The notes beneath the pieces are model-generated. The model worked only from the letters and a program-made list of their open reading frames with translations, had not been told where the DNA came from and searched no databases. The translations under genes and the position numbers were made by a program. A stretch of 64,000 nt of DNA. Source: Cochliopodium minus. Taxonomy: Eukaryota; Discosea; Himatismenida; Cochliopodiidae. Each line of letters starts with the position of its first letter. The first letter of the stretch is position 1. The DNA is taken from the NCBI GenBank assembly GCA_024220525.1, contig JAMYWO010000197.1:1909-65908 (forward strand), given 5' to 3'. Shown here one piece after another: positions 1 to 11,700 of the stretch.

Positions 1-146
1 AAATTTTGAACTGATAATTAAAACACTGTCTATATCTCGCATATTTATATGGGGAATATATTCATTCAAACACATAAGAACACAAATTTCTTTTTTAAAT
101 TTTCGTTTTATTACTGAATATTTTTTAAGTTTTATATGAATTGTAA

Positions 147-217
147 GCTCACATAGCATAATGGTAGTGCGTCAGATTGTGGCTCTGGAGATCTAAGTTC
201 GATTCTCAGTGTGAGCA
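147..217 (+). tRNA. tRNA-His (anticodon GTG)
   Basis: A complete cloverleaf can be drawn by hand. The 7-bp acceptor stem is perfect (147-153 with 210-216) and A217 is the discriminator base. The D-arm has a 3-bp stem around 156-168. The anticodon stem 172-176/184-188 encloses loop TTGTGGC with anticodon GTG at 179-181. The T-arm is 193-197/205-209 with loop TTCGATT. An A-box-like element (154-164) and a B-box GTTCGATTC (197-205) are present. One T-stem pair (A195/C207) is mismatched, so slight decay is possible, but everything else supports a working gene. There is no intron. G-1 is not encoded in the acceptor stem, as usual for eukaryotic tRNA-His, where it is added later. Confidence 0.93.
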
Positions 218-219
218 AA

Positions 220-230
220 TTTTTTTTTTT
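220..230 (+). terminator. RNA polymerase III T-run terminator
   Basis: Eleven consecutive T residues begin three bases after the discriminator base of the tRNA-His gene, the normal position for a Pol III terminator. Confidence 0.85.
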
Positions 231-1344
231 AATCAACAATAAGTTTGAAAAAAGGATTTTCAGATAAAAGTATCTATTAATCAAACCACCTGTAGTTATC
301 CATTCTACTTTTGGAGAAAAGGAATAAATGAGGAAAAAAATTAAAGAATAATTAATGTGATATTTCGTGATTTTGTGAAATTAAATTTTTCTCAATATAT
401 TTTTAGAAGAAATAATAACATTTACATAATGTTTGATTAAATTATTAAGGAGCAGATTAATCTTAAAAAATAAGTAAAACAAATAGGATTGAATTTAAAA
501 GAATGAGTCTATCTTTTAGATATTGAATTTCACAAAACATAGTTCAAAGATTTCAATTATATCATCTGATAATATAAAAGTGTCAGATATTATAAAATAT
601 TAAAAGCTTTTTTTTTATATGAAATTTTTTATGAACTTTATCGTAATTTTTATAAACTTTTTTTTTTAAAAAATATCACATTTATCAATCATCACAAAAA
701 ATTATACTGTGGATATCAAATATATTTGATAATATGATTAAATTCTTGTGGAAGAAAAATTTTCATTTCTTATATCTCCTCAACATCATTGTAACAATAC
801 CATTTTATTATTGGTTTTGATCTTACCAGAGATATCCTTATCTTGGATGGCCTCTACCGATTTGAATGGTGATTTTTTGAGCCTTTAAAAAGCAGCCATT
901 GAATTGATAATCTGCATTGGTGATCTTGGACATTTCAATGAGATTCTTGGATTTCCTTTTTGAGATGTTGTATGATGGTTGGATCATTTATAAAATCTTC
1001 TAATGAATATTGATTTCAGTAAAACTTTTTTTTTGGTAAACAAATAACTATTTCATATTTTTTTATTTAATTTTTCTTTTGATTCAAACCACTTTGAGTT
1101 GGTATCTTTTTGAATAATATCAGCTGTAGAAATTTGATAATTGTATGTAAAAGAAAGATGCTATTTTTCTTCAAAAATATTTACAAAAGTTTTTTCAGGA
1201 GTAGAGGACTTTGCGATTTAAATAATGCATTACTAGCTTGGAGTAAATGAATATTCTTCCCAATCAGTTATGAAATGTAATCAGTTTTGAAACCTTGATT
1301 TTAATTAAAATATAATAATAAAAAAAATGAAAACCAATATTCTT
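231..1344. other. AT-rich stretch with decayed coding-like patches
   Basis: No convincing intact gene is visible. On the minus strand, 987-838 is an open 49-codon frame beginning MIQPSYNISKRKSKNLIEMS, with coding-like composition. Overlapping patches in other frames (about 1,010-930 and 875-810) also look coding. A good donor (GTAAGA) follows at about 818. A further open patch lies at about 1,165-1,060. These could be terminal exons of the deacetylase-like gene at 1,345-2,624 or leftovers of a broken gene; I cannot assign a family. The part from 231 to about 780 shows nothing beyond AT-rich sequence. Confidence 0.4.
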
Positions 1345-2624
1345 CTATGATTTTTTAACTACATCACCTTGTGCAAATGATGCTGGATCTGGAATAGAAA
1401 AGGTAATTACCAAAATCATTCTTTATATTTTTAAAATTCTTTTTTGAATTCATTTATATTTGGAGTCTTTTCCNAATAAAATAAATAAAATAAATAAAAT
1501 AAATAAAATAAATAAAATAAATAAAATAAATAAAATAAATAAAATAAAATACCATATTGATACAAGTCAAAATCAATGTATGGAGACCATGTGATAACTG
1601 CGACGGGCTATTTTTTTTAAAAAAAAAAAATTAAAAAATTTAAATGGTAAGTTTATAAGACTTTTACTCTAAACTTTCTGATTTGAGCAATCAATTTGAG
1701 TTTGACTACATAATGTGGTGAAGCAGAAAGACCAGCATCTATTGGAAAAAAAATGAAACAAAAAATTGTTATAAATTTAAAAATAAAAGAATTTGAATTT
1801 TTTAATAATAAAAAAAATAAATAAATTAAAAAACAAAATAGAAATAAAAAAAGATATAAAATTAATATAAATACAAAGATTTACCTTCAAAATCCAATTG
1901 GACAACGTTTGATGAAGAAATATTCTTTTTATTTAAATTTTGTAAATTTTGATCCAAAATTTTTCTTTTTTGTTCTTTATTACGAAAACTGCCGCTGCGT
2001 TGTTTTGTTCGAGCTCTCTGATGTATGTCAAGTGTTGGCTTGTCATATTACGATCTTTAGAGTAACCTTGAAAAAAAGAAGAAAAATTTCAATATTGAAT
2101 CCCGTCAAGAGAAATTTAATTCAAAAAAAAATATTATTAGATCGAAATGAAGATTGATATGTCTTTATCAAATATCATTATTAAGATTCAATTTTTTGAT
2201 TTATTTGATTTGTGATAAAAATTTATAATCACAGTTCTAGAATTTTCGATATACTTTTCTTTTCCCTTATTTTTAAAAAAACTCACCTTTATCTCCGTTT
2301 GTGGTTATTACGTAAACTACATTTGTTCCCTGATATCTCAACAATGCCATCAATCCTCCTGCAGTCTATTTAATTATTTCAAATAATTCGTTTTTTTAAA
2401 TTTAAAATTTCCTTTCAATAAAATAATGATCTTACAGTTTCCTATTTATGGTTTTAAATGTCAAAATTAATTTGATTTGTTCAAAAATAAAAAAGAAGGG
2501 AACTATATCATCTGGATGAGCAGCTATACACATCACTGTTTGGCCTTTATATTTCTGATAATCGAGGGCGGTGGAGCATACAATTAAGGAAATTAATGAA
2601 AGGAAGAATAATCTTAAACATCAT
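1345..2624 (-). CDS. PIG-L/LmbE-family N-acetylglucosaminyl deacetylase-like gene, damaged and incomplete
   Basis: Exons read on the minus strand: 2624-2504, 2441-2436, 2365-2287, 2066-1984, 1924-1885, 1738-1668, 1607-1553, possibly 1388-1345. Spliced, they give the family core: AAHPDDIETTAGG (zinc-binding HPDD), TNGDKGYSKDRNMTS, an REL-EQNNAA segment, and IRKFRPVAVITWSPYIDFDL. Members remove the acetyl group from GlcNAc-type sugars; the family includes the GPI-anchor enzyme PIG-L and bacterial LmbE/MshB proteins. A hydrophobic leader (LFFLSLISLIVCSTALDY) suggests a secreted or lumenal protein. The leader is one base out of frame with the only nearby ATG (2624), so there is an indel, an unseen first exon or a pseudogene. 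The downstream HxxH-type metal motif is absent, and an N plus microsatellite (1474-1550) lies where it should be. Family assignment is secure; integrity is not. Confidence 0.72.
1474..1474. other. Undetermined base (assembly gap or collapse)
   Basis: A single N sits at the edge of a 9-bp tandem repeat, inside an intron-like interval of the deacetylase-like gene. It may mask a larger missing segment, because part of the conserved domain is not found. Confidence 0.9.
1475..1550. repeat. 9-bp tandem repeat (AAATAAAAT)n
   Basis: About eight uninterrupted copies of AAATAAAAT directly follow the N at 1474. It is a microsatellite/minisatellite within an intron-like segment, and probably the reason the assembly stumbled here. 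Confidence 0.9.
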
Positions 2625-2768
2625 TCTAATATTTGAATCTCTTTTTTTTTTTCCTTTAAATAAGATTTCACAAAGAATATTTTTAAATCATAAAAGAATG
2701 ATTTAGTGAAACAAATCTTTCAAATCTGTTTCACAAAATCATCTTTCTCTTGAGTTTTTAAAAAAAAA

Positions 2769-4277
2769 ATGGGAAATAATAATTCCTTGGAATTTATTAT
2801 TGATGAAAAAGAAACCGATTTCAAAATGAAAAATAAAGGTCTTGATAAAGATGATATGATCCTGATTTCCAATACACTCAAGAGTAAAGCAGGAAATTTA
2901 AATTAAATATAATTTTTTTTTATCATAAAAATATCTCTTGCTAACAAGATAATACAAATATAACAAAATTGGATCTAGGAGATAATAGAATTGGAGATGA
3001 TAATTTGATATATTTATGTGATACTTTAAAAGGTATTGAAATTTCAATAGATGGATTATAAATTACCTTAATTAATAATGATCCAAAAAAAAAAAGCAAA
3101 TACAAGAATAAAGGAGCTCAGGTTAGCAGGGAACTATTTAAAGCTGAAAAAATTTAACAACATACTGAGAATGCTAAACTCCAACAAAACATTGACAAAT
3201 TTACATCTGAACAATAACAGGATAAAATATTTGAATGTATTGAGCAGTGTAAAAAATAACACTTTGTTGGAATTACATCTCAATAACAACACTTTATCAG
3301 AATCTGCTACTCATCACATAAAAACATTCTTAATTAATAACAAGACATTAAAACTGCTTAATCTAGGGAGAAATTATTTGGATGCTGGAATAAAAAATAT
3401 ATCAGAAGGGTTGAAAAAGAACAAAGGGTTGCAAATTTTAAATTTGAGTGAAAATAGATTGAAATTTGATTCAATTTGCAGCCTTAGAGATTCTCTGTTA
3501 ATTAATACAAATCTCAAAGAATTAAATATAAGCAATAATTCGTTTGGTATGGAAGGGATAAAGATAATTTCTGAGATTCTTCTCTCGAACAATACTCTAA
3601 AAATTTTAGATCTAAGCTCAAACTCACTATTTGAGGGGGTAAAAGGAATAGCTGAATCTTTGTTAGTCAACACATCACTCAAAAAACTATTTTTGAACAA
3701 TTGTTTTATCAAAGATGAGGCCTTCAAATGTTTGGGTGAAGTTTTAATAAAAAACAAAACTCTCAAATATCTTTGCATGAACAAAAACGTGATGGAGGAA
3801 AACAGTGTCCTCGAAATAACTGAATCTCTCAAATATAACAAGACTCTTAAATATTTAGACCTCAGTTTCAACCAAATCAACCAAACAGGTGCACAATATA
3901 TAGCACAGTTTCTTAAAATCAATGGGACTATTACTTACTTGGATATTAGTTTTAACAAAATCAATGGTGCTGGTGCTGATTTTATTTTGGAATCTCTCAA
4001 AATAAACGATTCTTTGACTACTTTGTACCTCACTAGTAATGAATACATCAAAGGCGAAGAGTACAGCAAGATCACTGATTTGGTTTCTCTAAATTTAGTT
4101 TGGAGCCCCAAAAACCATCATACAATTTCATCAAAATCTTTTGTTGAGGCTGTTTATTATTTTGTCGTTTCTCTGAAAATTTTCTTCAAAAGGAGTTTGG
4201 TTTTTAAACTTCCTAAATTCGTTTTATTTGAAATCATCAAAAAAATCGATCGAATATCTTTTGATAAAAAATTATAA
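2769..4277 (+). CDS. Leucine-rich-repeat protein with N-myristoylation signal
   Basis: Exons 2769-2883, 2949-3032 and 3097-4277 join in frame to 459 residues. The start MGNNNS fits the N-myristoylation consensus (Gly2, Ser6), so membrane attachment is likely. Residues from about 45 to 390 are ribonuclease-inhibitor-type repeats of 27-29 residues (L-x-L-x-x-N/S-x-I, then a helix ending K-x-N-x-T/S-L), roughly a dozen in number. These form a curved protein-binding scaffold. The last 45 residues depart from the repeat pattern and end with VFKLPKFVLFEIIKKI. A matching tail ends the RCC1 and ankyrin proteins in this window. No catalytic domain is seen. The partner is unknown; a receptor or ubiquitin-ligase adaptor role is only inference. 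Confidence 0.88.
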
Positions 4278-4732
4278 TACAAATTTTCTTTTATGTTTGT
4301 GGAAAATTCAATCATTTTTTCTTCTGCTGAGAATATCGGAGATTCTTTCTATATTCTTTGATCATGTTTCATATTTATTTGGAGATTGATTATGTTGTGA
4401 GAGAATTATTCGGCAATTTTTGAATAAACCTAAAATTTATTTCAAAGCAAAAAAAAAAATACAAAAATAAAAATCAAAAATTACAAATCTTATGAAACAA
4501 ATCAATCAATTGTTTGATCTGAGATCAGGATACTTTTTTTGTTTTGTGTTGATGATAATGGGCGAATTTGCTTACTTATTATCTTCTCAATTTGAAGAGA
4601 TATCATTCCTTATGCAATCAAATGATTCAATATATAATCAATTACATATCTTCCAGTAAATAAAAGAAATTAATTCGAATGTATAAATTTATAAAATCAA
4701 TATTAATTCAATGAAGGATAATTTTATTATTG
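4278..4732. other. Intergenic AT-rich sequence
   Basis: This holds the 3' flank of the LRR gene and the 5' flank of the TMEM86-like gene. An open frame at about 4551-4661 (start MIMGEFAYLLSS) could be an upstream exon of the membrane-protein gene, but I found no splice path that clearly supports it. Confidence 0.4.
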
Positions 4733-5523
4733 ATGATATCATTCGTCCACAACCCAAACACATTGGAGGGATTCTTGACATTAAAAGCGCTGTTCTTTTC
4801 GATGATAGGAGATATCATCAATGCAAAATTGATAGATCTTTCTTTCCTTCTGACACCAGAATACGTAAGAATAAAAAAATTGAATTTATTCAAACAATAT
4901 TTCTTTCCCCTTGTAAAATATAATTAAAAAAATATAGCCAGTTGTATACCTTAGTGCAGTGCCATTCGCAATAAGTCATTTCACTTATTTCTTTTTGAAT
5001 TTCAAAGGTAAATCATTAAATCATTGTCAATTTCTTGTATATATAATAATAAATTTTTTTTCATCTTAGTAACCATCGGCAAAATAAAACTGGCAAATTT
5101 GATAACTATTCCATTATCTTACCTCCTTTGCAAAAATGTAATCGTGATGGATTTCGACACTAGGATGGGATCGATCCAAACCAGTATTTGCCTTCTCTAC
5201 AGCATCTTCCTTGCAGGAACCCTCATTTCATCCTTTCTGTCCATCTTTTTTGCTCAAAAAAACACAAGGAAGATCAATTTCATTGGTTCATTGCTATTCT
5301 TTGTAAAATTTGTTTATAATTTTTTAAATCTCCGCTCTTTATAATCTTGAATGATTTATAGTGCAGCGATATTTACATAGGATTGCTTATCACCAAAGAA
5401 AGAATGGCTTATCAGAATACTTTGATTTGGAGCCTCTATTATTCCGCCCAAATCCTCATCGCTTATACTTGCTTGATAGAATTTGTGCAAATAGAAAATG
5501 ATAGAAAGAAATGTCCATCTTGA
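4733..5523 (+). CDS. TMEM86/YhhN-family multi-pass membrane protein (lysoplasmalogenase-like)
   Basis: Exons 4733-4864, 4938-5007, 5070-5302 and 5362-5523 join in frame to 198 residues. About seven hydrophobic segments alternate with short loops. Family landmarks are an early S-x-x-GD motif (FFSMIGDIIN), an FxxSH-x-x-Y segment (PFAISHFTYFF), and near the C-terminus FFCSDIYIG followed by LYYSAQILIAY, the YhhN-type SD...YY-x-AQ pattern. Vertebrate TMEM86 members hydrolyse the vinyl-ether bond of lysoplasmalogens in the ER and endolysosomal membranes. That activity is inferred here from family only. The protein is slightly shorter than usual at the N-terminus, so an upstream exon may be missing. 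It lies 205 bp upstream of VPS13 on the same strand. Confidence 0.72.
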
Positions 5524-5728
5524 ATTAAGCCAGGTGCTTAATTTTCAATATCTTTTGTTTTTAATAAAATTTGTTTATATCTATTTTCATTTCTGGAATA
5601 GACCAAATTGATTTAAACTTTATTTATCCTTTAATTTCATATTTTATCAGTTAAATATTAATGATATGCTGATTGTTTTGTCCATCCAATAATATTTAAC
5701 ATTAAAAAAAAATCAAAAATACATTTAT

Positions 5729-8700
5729 ATGTTTAAAGGAATAGCAATTAAGATTCTCGAGAAATATTTTGGAGGTTCTCTCTTCTTTATTTTTTTTTAT
5801 TTTCTGAGTTTTGATCAAAATATTAAAAATAAAATCAGATTTCATTTTGGGATTGAAAGAAGATCAACTCAAATTTGCGATAGGAAATGGTTTTATCAAT
5901 CTCAAAAATCTGGAAATCAATCCAGACATTTTTTTGGAATATAATTTGCCAATAACAATCAAAAAAGGTGAATATTTAAATATAAACCCATATTGTACTT
6001 AAATTATTCATTTTGGTTTATAGGGACTATTGGATCGATTGATTTTGAATTGCCATGGAATATAAAGAAATCCCAATTGACCAATATAAAAATTGAGGAT
6101 ATAAGTATGTTGATGACACCTAAATTCTACAGATATGATAAAGAATTGATCACAATGATAAAACATAAAAAATTAAAATTTGATGAAATATTGAGATCTA
6201 AAGAAACAAAAGATGGTATGTGAAAATATAAACAAATTAAAACAATATCAATAACATATATGATTAGCAATAGAGCCAAAAATAGAATATAAGGGATGGT
6301 TCGAAACATTTATAAATAAAATCTTGGAAAAGATTTTCAATAACGTCCAAATTGAGATAAAGAGGATACATATAAGATTTGAAGACCAAATTTCTAACGA
6401 GGTTTGAATTTTTATACCCCAATATACCAAAATAATCAAAATTCTTTTCAAAAAAAAAAGAAACCATATTCACTTGGATTTACATTAAATCATCTCAAAA
6501 TGCAATCAGCAGATGAAAATTGGATTCCATCATTCAATGAATCAAATATTTTGAATTTCCATAAGCTGATTAATGTGAAGAATCTCTCCATCTATTTCAA
6601 TTCTAATGATAAATTTGTTGAATGGGAGAATATGGAATCATTCACTGAAGTCATGAGAGAATTGATCCCAAATAACAAATCAGAAAGGGCTCATCAATAT
6701 ATCTTGGAGCCGCTTGATCTAGATCTCAAGCTGGTGTACAAGAAAGAGATGATCTTAGATATGGAGCTGCCTCAAGTTGCAATGAATCTCATTTTTGAAA
6801 AGATAGGGATCACCCTGAACGAAATTCAGTTCAGAGATTTTTTCTATGCAGCGGAAAGGTTTTCTGTCATGATCAAGAATCAAAGGTATAATCACTTGAA
6901 GCCAGCGCAGGGTGTAAGCAATAATTGTAATCTTTGGTGGAAGTACTTGATCAACTCTGTGATGTTGGATAACAAAGAGCGCAAAGATCTTTCAAGTTGG
7001 GACTCTCTAAAGAAGCACATTGAATACAGGAGAATCTATGTGGATCAGTGGTACAGAAAACAAGGAAGCATGTGCTATAATCAGGATATTTTGGAAAAGG
7101 TGGAGAGTGAATTGAGTTTTGATACTATCAAGACTTTCAGGGATGTAGGAGATGATTTGTTTCAGAGCCAAAAATTTATCAGTGAGCTAAAGGCCAGGGA
7201 TGAAAATGCAAAAAAGTCATTCTTGGGGAGGTGGTTGTTTTCATCTAAACCGATGTTAGAAGAGAATGTGGATATGAACGATACTGTGAAGAACCTGCAC
7301 ACTATGAAAGTTATGGAACCAAAGAAACTTTACGGATTTAGTGTGGAGTATATAAAGTTGAAGGTTGATGTTGAAATAAAGAAAGTGTTGTTGAAATTCC
7401 AAAACCTCTTGTACTCTGACGATAATATGCCATATTATCAGCCAATTCTCGAAACAAAGCTAAACTCTGTTGCCTTTGACATTAAATTAAGAGAGAAATC
7501 ACTCTCAATCACTGGTTCTCTGAGAAGTATTAAGGCTCTCGACTATTTCTCTCAAAATAGAACTAAAAACAGAGTTGTTACTATAATTACAAAGGAAAAA
7601 GATTGGCTTGAATTTGAATTTCATTCTGACCCATTAGAACAGCATTTCAATGTAGAAAACAAATTTGTTTTGAAAATACAGCCACTCGATGTAACAATCT
7701 CTCCAAATTTGATCGAAAGGCTCTCTTCTTTTTTCAAAGGGCCTAATCTCTTCTCTTCTATCATTTTTTCTAATGTTTGGTTTTTAATGAAAGAATCTCT
7801 TATGAGGGTAAAAAGAGATTCTGCGCTAGAGTTTAAAAATTTGCTCAATTCAAAGAAAAAGATTGATCTTTTTGTTCACATTATCGCTCCTCTTGTTCGG
7901 ATTCCTCTGAATATTCAAGAAGAGAACGGACAACAGTTGATCGTGGACCTTGGTAGACTCATCATATCAAGCCACATTGACAACTTTCAAAAGACCAAAG
8001 ATAAAGAACCTACCAGTCTCGAATTTTTCTACAATAAGTACAATCTATTTTTAGCCGATACAAGTGTTTCATTAGGCAACAGGATCTCAGCCAAACCCCT
8101 AGTTAATCCTCTCAATTTTTACACATCTATAAAAGTTTTGAAGAGTCATATCAACACCCTCCCTAAGATTGTGGTTACATCTGATTTTCTCACGCCCATT
8201 TCCCTTTCCATTTCTCCTACACAGCTCATTCTCGTACTTCAAATCATGGGCACTTTAAAAAAGTCAAGGCCGCTAAGCTCAACAGATCTCAAATCTATTC
8301 TTGTTAGTGATAAGAGAAAAGAATCAATTTTCAAAAGAGATATTCTTTCCTTTTTCAAGGAAAAAGCATCGAAACCAAATTACTTCTCTTTACTGTTGGA
8401 AGAAGTAGAAGATGAGTTCGAACAAAGTTATGAATTTCTCGAAAATTTGAAGAGGAAGGGAATCAATCTTGATTTCAGTGAGATTTCTGATCCCAAAAAC
8501 CCCATCATCCTTTCCTTCAACTTTGAAATCCCTAAAATCAAACTACGTTTTTATGAATCTGAAAAGAAACTAATCAGTTTTGGTATAACAGAGATCATTG
8601 GGAGTCTTCACCAAAACAGATACAACACAACTTTTGATGCAAAGATATCTTCAATCAATGCCAAAGATAAAATCCAGAAATGGGGAAATGAATTCAAGAA

Positions 8701-11700
8701 CATGATTGATTCTGATGGATTTGGTATTGAACAGAAGGAGTTCTTCAATTTTTCCTATGAGGGGATTTTGAAGTCTTCAAGGAGATTTGATGGAATTCAA
8801 CATGTTGCCTTTTTCACCTTTAATGATCTCCATCTCATGTTCAACAGGGAAATCATAATCTACATCTTGGATTTTTTGGATAGGATCAATTCTGAACTAA
8901 AATTTGAATGTAAGAAAGGATCTACAAGTATCAATCTCGAAAATCAGCTTGCTCTCCAAAAAGAAGAAAATGATTTTTCATTGATGGAAGGATTAGATTT
9001 CGATAAAAAAGATAAATCATCTTTGTTGAAAGTTTTTGTGGATCTAGGAGCAATAGAACTTTGTCTAAACTCTGAAAACACCCACTTGTTCCGTATAAAA
9101 GCAGGCCCATTACATTCAGAGATGGAATTGCAAAATGATGGGACTATGTGCGTTGTCACTATGATTAGTAAAATCGAGGTTGAAGGATTGGAAGAGTGTG
9201 AATACTCAAAGTTTGTTACTTGTTGTACTGAAAAGCTCTTGAAACTAAAGTATCAAATCTCTAGAAACAAAAATGAAGAATTTGTTTCTCATCTTGATGT
9301 ACAGATCAATTCTGTGAAGGTGATTTTGATCAACAAGTTTGTCGAGAATCTCTACAATTACTTCTATGGCTTTGAAGAGATTAAGATCTTTGTTACTAAT
9401 CGTTTGAAAGGGTTTTTGTTGAATCTCCTTGAGAGAAAAGAAACATACACCAATACCGAGATCATCGTGAATAACTTTGCTTTTCTCATTCCAAAAATCT
9501 CTTCTTCTAAAGATATTCTTGTCACAGAGTTTGGGATGATTTGTTTGGACATATTCGACAAGAACATTAATGAAAACCTTTTCAATATTTTTGAAGTGGA
9601 GATAAGGAATTTCAGTTCGAGAATAAAAAAAGAAAATAATTTCGACACATCTTTTATCGAGAAAACATCTATAAGAGCAACCATACAAAGAATATTGGAT
9701 GTTTCTCGTCATGACATTCCTGCTACTTTGGTTAACAGCTTCCTCAACAAAATGAAACTCAATCTTTCCGATACTCTTTTTGAGTTGTTGTGTGGAATAA
9801 TGGAAGGAAATTTATGCGAGAAAGTCATCAAATACAAGAAAATGGAATCTATTGAAAGAGTAACCTCTCTTGTAGAAAAGAAGGAAGTAATATTTGAACA
9901 AGAATTAAAAGCTGAGAAACTATCCTCCACTGATATTTGGAATGCGCTCGTTTTCTCCTTTTACAATGATCACGTTGCTGTTTCTTTCATTAAAGACAGG
10001 GAACTTATTTTGCTGGAAATAAACAAAAATAATCTCCTTTTGAGAAGGCTTACTGATAAGTCACTAGATCTTCAAGTGTCTTTGTCAGAGATCCATTTCG
10101 TCGATAAGTATACCAAGGATAGTAGATTTCCTAAACTCATCTCTCCTCTTTCCACAGATAAAGATAGAAAAGTTTTTAGTTTGAGGAAGATTAGGGATCC
10201 TCTTGGCAAACAAAATTATGACATCCTTTTTGATGATCTCTCTTTCTATTTTGTTCCCGATCTTCTTTTCAGGTTTGTGACTTGGTTGACTGACAATATA
10301 AGAGATTTCGCCTCTTCGTTGCATGCTTGGGAAAATATCGATCATAATAATTTCATCAAAGTCAAATGTTTTAAGAGGAAAGTAAAAAAGGAGATTGATA
10401 AAAAACAAACTCAACTTCATTTGGAGATCAGCACAGAAGTGATTTTGATTCAAGATGTTCTCGATGATCAATCCAGGGCCATCCTTCTTAATTCTCATTT
10501 CTCTATCAATTACAATTGCAATGATTTAGGAAAACAATATGAAGTGATCATTGAAGATATCTCAATCTCGAAATTCAATTTTGGTATATTCGATCCTTTC
10601 TCCATGATAAAACCATTTAATATTAAGATATCTTACACCATTTTGATCAGCCTCAAAAAGATGGATATCACCATGGATGATATCAATGGCACTTTATCCT
10701 TTCAGGACATTGTTTTTATCAATATTATCCAACGGAGATTCATCGATATGATATCTGAAAATCAACCCATGTATGACAATGATGTTCAAGATAAAAAGTT
10801 ATCTCTCGGAGATATCATCATTCCTTCAAAGTTTAACAAACTCACCAAAGTTTTGCTAAAGTTGGATACAGATGAGATCATAAGCATCCATGCCGGCATT
10901 GGTTCCGTTAACTTGATATTCATAGATGACGTTTTGGTTGAACAGAACGATCCAGTCATTAGTCTGATGATTCAACCAACATCTTTTCAAATAAACAGTA
11001 AATTTTTTTTTTTGTTTTTAAATAAAAAAATTCAAAAAAAAAAATTAGGAGAAGATGAATTACAAGGATTCATCAATTTGATTTTAAAGGTTGATTATTA
11101 CAATCGCAATAATCAAAATTGGGAGCCACTCTTGAGGTCAATCAGCAATTTGAGCGAAGGAGTATTGACCACCGAAGGTAATTGGGGGTTAAGTTTCTCC
11201 ATCAACAAAAACATCACAGACGAACAAGTCAGTGTGTCAATCTCCTCGAACTCTAATTTAAGTGTGAATATTAACAGAACGTTCCTATCTACATTGATTG
11301 GTTTATCAGATAGTTGGAAAAGGATGAGTATTTCACCTCTTCAACTTCTAAAGACAGAACCAATACACGATAAGTTTGATGAGTACATTGTTAGAAATGA
11401 AACTGGGGAGCCTGTGAAATTTTGGATCAATAAGAACTCTGAAATGATTGAAATACGATCTGACAGTGAAGCACCATTAGAATTGGGAATGCATTCACTT
11501 CTTGATACTGATCAAAAGAAGAAGGAGGTCGAAAAAAGATTGATCAACTTTCTATTCCCTTCCACCAATGAGTTTGTCAAGGGACTACCCATTAATATCA
11601 TCCGATCCTATACTGTGCCAATCAATAACTATCAGACTATTGTGTTCAATGTATCGTTCAGGAACAAGACCAAAGTTTGCTGTATCAAGAGCAATTTCTC

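Noticed and set aside
1475-1550. Regular tandem repeat that might suggest a CRISPR array
   Set aside because: The units are 9 bp with no spacers in a eukaryotic intron; it is a simple satellite.
1909-2157. Plus-strand open frame of 82 codons
   Set aside because: It lies antisense to exons and an intron of the PIG-L-like gene, whose minus-strand reading gives clear family motifs.
4711-4923. 70-codon frame starting with ATG at 4711
   Set aside because: The overlapping frame from 4733 splices into a TMEM86/YhhN protein, while the 4711 frame is hydrophilic and leads nowhere.
9245-10498. Long minus-strand frames inside VPS13, and others inside dynein and talin
   Set aside because: They are antisense shadows of strongly conserved sense proteins, with no domain features of their own.
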